From Bacillus canaveralius (GTDB lineage: Bacteria > Bacillota > Bacilli > Bacillales > Cytobacillaceae), in the NCBI RefSeq assembly GCF_002860125.1, contig NZ_PGVA01000028.1, positions 243,814 to 307,813 on the forward strand: a stretch of DNA of 64,000 bases. The letters run 5' to 3'. Made by a program: the position numbers and the translations under genes. Shown here piece after piece: positions 61,533-64,000 of the stretch (positions within the stretch are counted from its first letter, which is position 1; every line of letters begins with the position of its first letter). The notes under the pieces are model-generated. The model was not told the DNA's origin. It saw only the letters and a list, made by a program, of their open reading frames with translations, and did no database searches.

Positions 61533-62906
61533 ATGAAAGTGATGACTAAATTTAAAAGCATTTCCTTCAAGCTCGGGTTATTATTTAGTGGGATTTTTAT
61601 TTCCCTGTTTCTCGTTCTTGGGTTCCTTTTATACGGAGTTTTTACTAATTTTTTTGTTGATTACATCAAACAGGATTTATTGGCAAGGGGAAATAATCAT
61701 GCGAGAATTTTAGAGGACCAGTTCAACAAGGCAACCATAAATCATGTAATTGAAATGGAAAGAGGTGTTAGATCAAAAGTATTAGTAACTGATAGTGAGC
61801 AAAAAATTCTTGCTTCATCTGCAGTCCCTGACCAAGACATGAAGCAGCATATTCGTAATAGGGATAATAACGGGGCAGGCCGTATTTTAGAAAGTGATTG
61901 GCAGCAGCACAAATATATTATTTCGGTATCGCCAATAGGAAAAAGTACAGGTTATGTGTATATGTACTACCCTGTATATATCCTGAGGGAAATTGTCATG
62001 GTAATGAATGCTTTAATCACGATTGCAAGTATCGGCATCGTGTTACTGGCTTTTGGCCTCATTGGAATTCTATCTCGGAAGCTGACGAAACCCCTGCTCA
62101 CAATGAAAGAGGCAACTAATGAAATGGCATCAGGAAAATATAAGCAAAAAATAGCGATTAAAGGTAACGATGAAATCGCCCAGCTTGGAAATTCCATTCA
62201 GAAACTGGGAGAACAGCTGCAGTATTATGAAGATAGCAGGAACGATTTTCTGGCAGCTGTATCGCATGAGCTTCGCACTCCATTAACCTATATAAAAGGA
62301 TACAGCGATATTCTTAATAAGGAAATCATAAAAAGCAGCGAAGAAAAGGCGGAATACTTGAAGATTATTAATAAAGAGGCAAAGCGGATCTCTTTTCTGG
62401 TGAATGATTTGTTCGAGATGAGCAAACTTCAGGTGGGGAAATTTGAATTAAATAAAGAGTGGGCTAACATCAATACCATTATTAAAAAAGTAATCTCTAA
62501 TCTTAAGCCTGCGGCCATGAAAAAAGACCTGGTGTTAAATGAGAGCATTCAAACGGACTTGCCTGCTGTCCATGTTGACACGCAAAGAATGGAACAAGTA
62601 CTTTATAACCTGATAGAAAATGGAATTAAATATACCAATCATGGCGGGATTACAGTCCGGTCTTATGTGAAAAAAGAGTTTATTGTAATTGAAATAAAAG
62701 ATACAGGGATTGGAATTCCGCAAGAAGATTTAGCGAAAATCTGGGAACGGTTCTATCGTGTTGACCAATCCCGGACGAGAAAAACCGGGGGAACCGGTCT
62801 GGGGTTATACGTTGTCAAGCAGATCATTGAATCGCATGGTGGGGATATTACTGTCAAAAGTACTGAAAACGAAGGTTCTGTTTTCACGATTTTTTTAAAA
62901 AAGTGA
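61533..62906 (+). CDS. Membrane sensor histidine kinase
   Basis: A 457-residue kinase. A membrane helix at about 15-37, a ~115-residue extracytoplasmic region and a second helix at about 155-180 are followed by HAMP (TKPLLTMKEATNEMASG). HisKA has FLAAVSHELRTPLTYIKGY and the ATPase domain has DTGIGIPQEDL and GGTGLGLYVVK. The sensor region resembles PAS/Cache-like folds without a recognisable ligand motif. AAGGAG precedes the ATG. It is upstream of its regulator, the reverse of the usual order. Confidence 0.9.
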   Translation: MKVMTKFKSISFKLGLLFSGIFISLFLVLGFLLYGVFTNFFVDYIKQDLLARGNNHARILEDQFNKATINHVIEMERGVRSKVLVTDSEQKILASSAVPDQDMKQHIRNRDNNGAGRILESDWQQHKYIISVSPIGKSTGYVYMYYPVYILREIVMVMNALITIASIGIVLLAFGLIGILSRKLTKPLLTMKEATNEMASGKYKQKIAIKGNDEIAQLGNSIQKLGEQLQYYEDSRNDFLAAVSHELRTPLTYIKGYSDILNKEIIKSSEEKAEYLKIINKEAKRISFLVNDLFEMSKLQVGKFELNKEWANINTIIKKVISNLKPAAMKKDLVLNESIQTDLPAVHVDTQRMEQVLYNLIENGIKYTNHGGITVRSYVKKEFIVIEIKDTGIGIPQEDLAKIWERFYRVDQSRTRKTGGTGLGLYVVKQIIESHGGDITVKSTENEGSVFTIFLKK

Positions 62907-62947
62907 TGTTATTTCAAGATTAATCAAATCATCTTAGGAGAAGAAAA

Positions 62948-63622
62948 ATGAAGAAAATATTAATTGTCGATGATGAATTTGAAATGAGACAGCTGTTGCG
63001 CCTGTATTTACAGCAAGAAAACTATCAAGTGGAGGAAGCTGAAAACGGCAGCGAAGCATATCGAAAAATTGAAAAAAATGATTATGATTTAATGATTCTT
63101 GACGTCATGATGCCTTTGATGGATGGCTGGGAGACGATCGGACAAGTGAGAAAAATATCGGACATCCCGATCATCATGTTAACAGCAAAGGGGTCGGTCC
63201 AGGATAAAGTCACCGGCTTGTCCACAGGGGCTGATGATTACCTGGTAAAACCCTTTGAAGAAGCAGAATTGATGGTAAGGGTTCAAGCTTTGCTCCGCAG
63301 GATGCAACATAACGATAAAGAAGATGAAGTGCTGAAATATGAAGGAATTATCTTAAACCTTACTGCTCGTGATGTAATGTATCAGGATAAAAAAATTAAT
63401 CTCACCCAAACGGAGTTCGATCTGCTCGAAGCTCTCATCAAGCATAGAGGGAAGGTTTTATCAAGAGAGCAGCTTGTGGAACTGATCTGGGGTATTGAAT
63501 TTATGGGAGATGACCGAACGGTTGACTCTCACATTAAGAATCTCAGGGAAAAATTAAAAGCCTCAGGAATTGATAAGTTACTCGTCAAAACGGTTTGGGG
63601 TATCGGATATAAAGTAGAATAA
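62948..63622 (+). CDS. OmpR-family response regulator
   Basis: A 224-residue regulator. The receiver has DDE, phospho-acceptor D52 (LMILDVMMPLMDGWE) and VKPF. The winged-helix domain ends VKTVWGIGYKVE. TTAGGAG precedes the ATG. It pairs with the kinase 41 bases upstream and is followed by a Met-rich membrane peptide that may be part of the same sensing unit. Confidence 0.9.
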   Translation: MKKILIVDDEFEMRQLLRLYLQQENYQVEEAENGSEAYRKIEKNDYDLMILDVMMPLMDGWETIGQVRKISDIPIIMLTAKGSVQDKVTGLSTGADDYLVKPFEEAELMVRVQALLRRMQHNDKEDEVLKYEGIILNLTARDVMYQDKKINLTQTEFDLLEALIKHRGKVLSREQLVELIWGIEFMGDDRTVDSHIKNLREKLKASGIDKLLVKTVWGIGYKVE

Positions 63623-63631
63623 GGTGAGAAT

Positions 63632-63871
63632 ATGAAACGACTGTTGCCTATAATGTTATTAACAATCTTAATTTTGCTGGGAGTTTCATTATTAATTTTT
63701 GTGTTACGCATGGTCTGGTTTCCTCCCGGCTCCATGGGAATGATGATGGGAAGAAAAATGATGTTCCAGCACATGTTTTTCTGGTTTGGTCAAATGTTTT
63801 GGATTTTCCTGATTATTATCGGTGTTATTATATTCATTTGGCTGATAATAAATAAAAAAAATAAGAATTAA
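63632..63871 (+). CDS. 79-aa Met-rich membrane protein
   Basis: Two membrane helices (about 5-27 and 48-72) are joined by a Met-rich loop (SMGMMMGRKMMFQHMFFWFGQM) with one His. Met clusters in small membrane proteins often bind Cu(I), so a copper link is possible but inferred. It lies 9 bases after the response regulator with an AAGGTG site, so it is in the same operon. The family is unknown to me. Confidence 0.6.
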   Translation: MKRLLPIMLLTILILLGVSLLIFVLRMVWFPPGSMGMMMGRKMMFQHMFFWFGQMFWIFLIIIGVIIFIWLIINKKNKN

Positions 63872-63884
63872 AACATATTTAATG

Positions 63885-63925
63885 AAAAGCTGATAGAGGC
63901 CAGCAGTGGCTCCATCAGCTGTTTT
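63885..63925 (+). terminator. Rho-independent terminator
   Basis: AAAAGCTGAT and GAGGCCA arms pair with TGGCTC and ATCAGCTGTTTT. It ends the last operon in the window. Confidence 0.75.
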
Positions 63926-64000
63926 ATTATTATTAATCTCTACATATTTTCTTCATGATTACACTTTATATTTTAATTATAGAAACAAATATTGATTTAC

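Noticed and set aside
1..64000. tRNA, rRNA, CRISPR arrays, intact insertion sequences or prophage genes
   Set aside because: I looked for cloverleaf arms, regularly spaced repeats and transposase or integrase motifs and saw none. The mobile history is inferred only from fragments and junctions.

Overview
This window comes from a low-GC Gram-positive bacterium of the Bacillaceae (Bacillus in the broad sense). The evidence is AGGAGG-type ribosome-binding sites, sigma-A promoters, a RC607-like mer operon, a csoR-copZ-copA operon, a lipoteichoic-acid synthase homologue, an AbrB-like protein, and a sulfur cluster with the order of the Bacillus subtilis yrkD-E-F-H-I-J genes. It reads as a metal-resistance and sulfur-redox accessory region. 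Many gene fragments and deletion scars point to repeated insertion and decay.

Layout. 0-3.2 kb: a divergent CsoR-family repressor behind a 32-aa His-rich peptide, a copper-storage (Csp) protein, and a hemerythrin-type protein behind a textbook FNR-like promoter. 3.2-6.8 kb: Fsr-type MFS exporter, orphan histidine kinase, MarR regulator. 6.9-9.2 kb: merR-merA with the remnant of a Hg-transport gene in frame ahead of merA. 9.2-13.1 kb: multicopper-oxidase lipoprotein, Rieske protein, beta-propeller lipoprotein. 13.1-25.8 kb: MATE exporter, CcdA-like protein, csoR-copZ-copA, a YHS/His-rich protein with a second copper ATPase and a cupredoxin, mntH, and a two-component system. 25.8-35 kb: an intergenic repeat, CC/Se-motif protein, AbrB-like protein, C39-type protease, LtaS, BNR-repeat protein, small alarmone synthetase, MFS transporter and small His-rich membrane proteins. 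35-44.9 kb: cysK, a membrane methyltransferase, a DUF438/hemerythrin/PAS protein, cupredoxin-CcdA, methyltransferases, and a CoA-disulfide reductase-rhodanese.

44.9-50.9 kb is a sulfane-sulfur (persulfide) cluster: CstR, DsrE-family proteins, rhodaneses, a TusA-rhodanese fusion, a rhodanese-metallo-beta-lactamase protein, TusA and a TauE exporter. It carries several ATACCC-N4-GGGTAT operators. 51-58.6 kb holds a SoxB-like metallophosphatase and a TsdA-like dihaem cytochrome c, then a decayed locus. That locus has a truncated receiver fused to the last domain of a molybdopterin oxidoreductase, an intact PhsB/PsrB-like ferredoxin, and frameshifted NrfD, NreB-like kinase and NreC-like regulator. 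58.7-61.3 kb is a second sulfide module (DsrE, TusA, sulfide:quinone oxidoreductase, DUF1641) behind a variant CstR-type site. The window ends with a kinase/regulator pair and a Met-rich membrane protein.

How it works together (inference). Copper is sensed by CsoR, buffered by CopZ, Csp and His-rich peptides, exported by two P-type ATPases and oxidised by the multicopper oxidase. Sulfide is oxidised to persulfide by SQR, moved between DsrE, TusA and rhodanese carriers, and released as sulfite or thiosulfate by the MBL dioxygenase and TauE. The SoxB-like and TsdA-like proteins could act on thiosulfate. FNR-like sites at hemerythrin, the beta-propeller and the CoA-disulfide reductase tie part of this to oxygen limitation. 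I saw no tRNA, rRNA, CRISPR array or intact insertion sequence.
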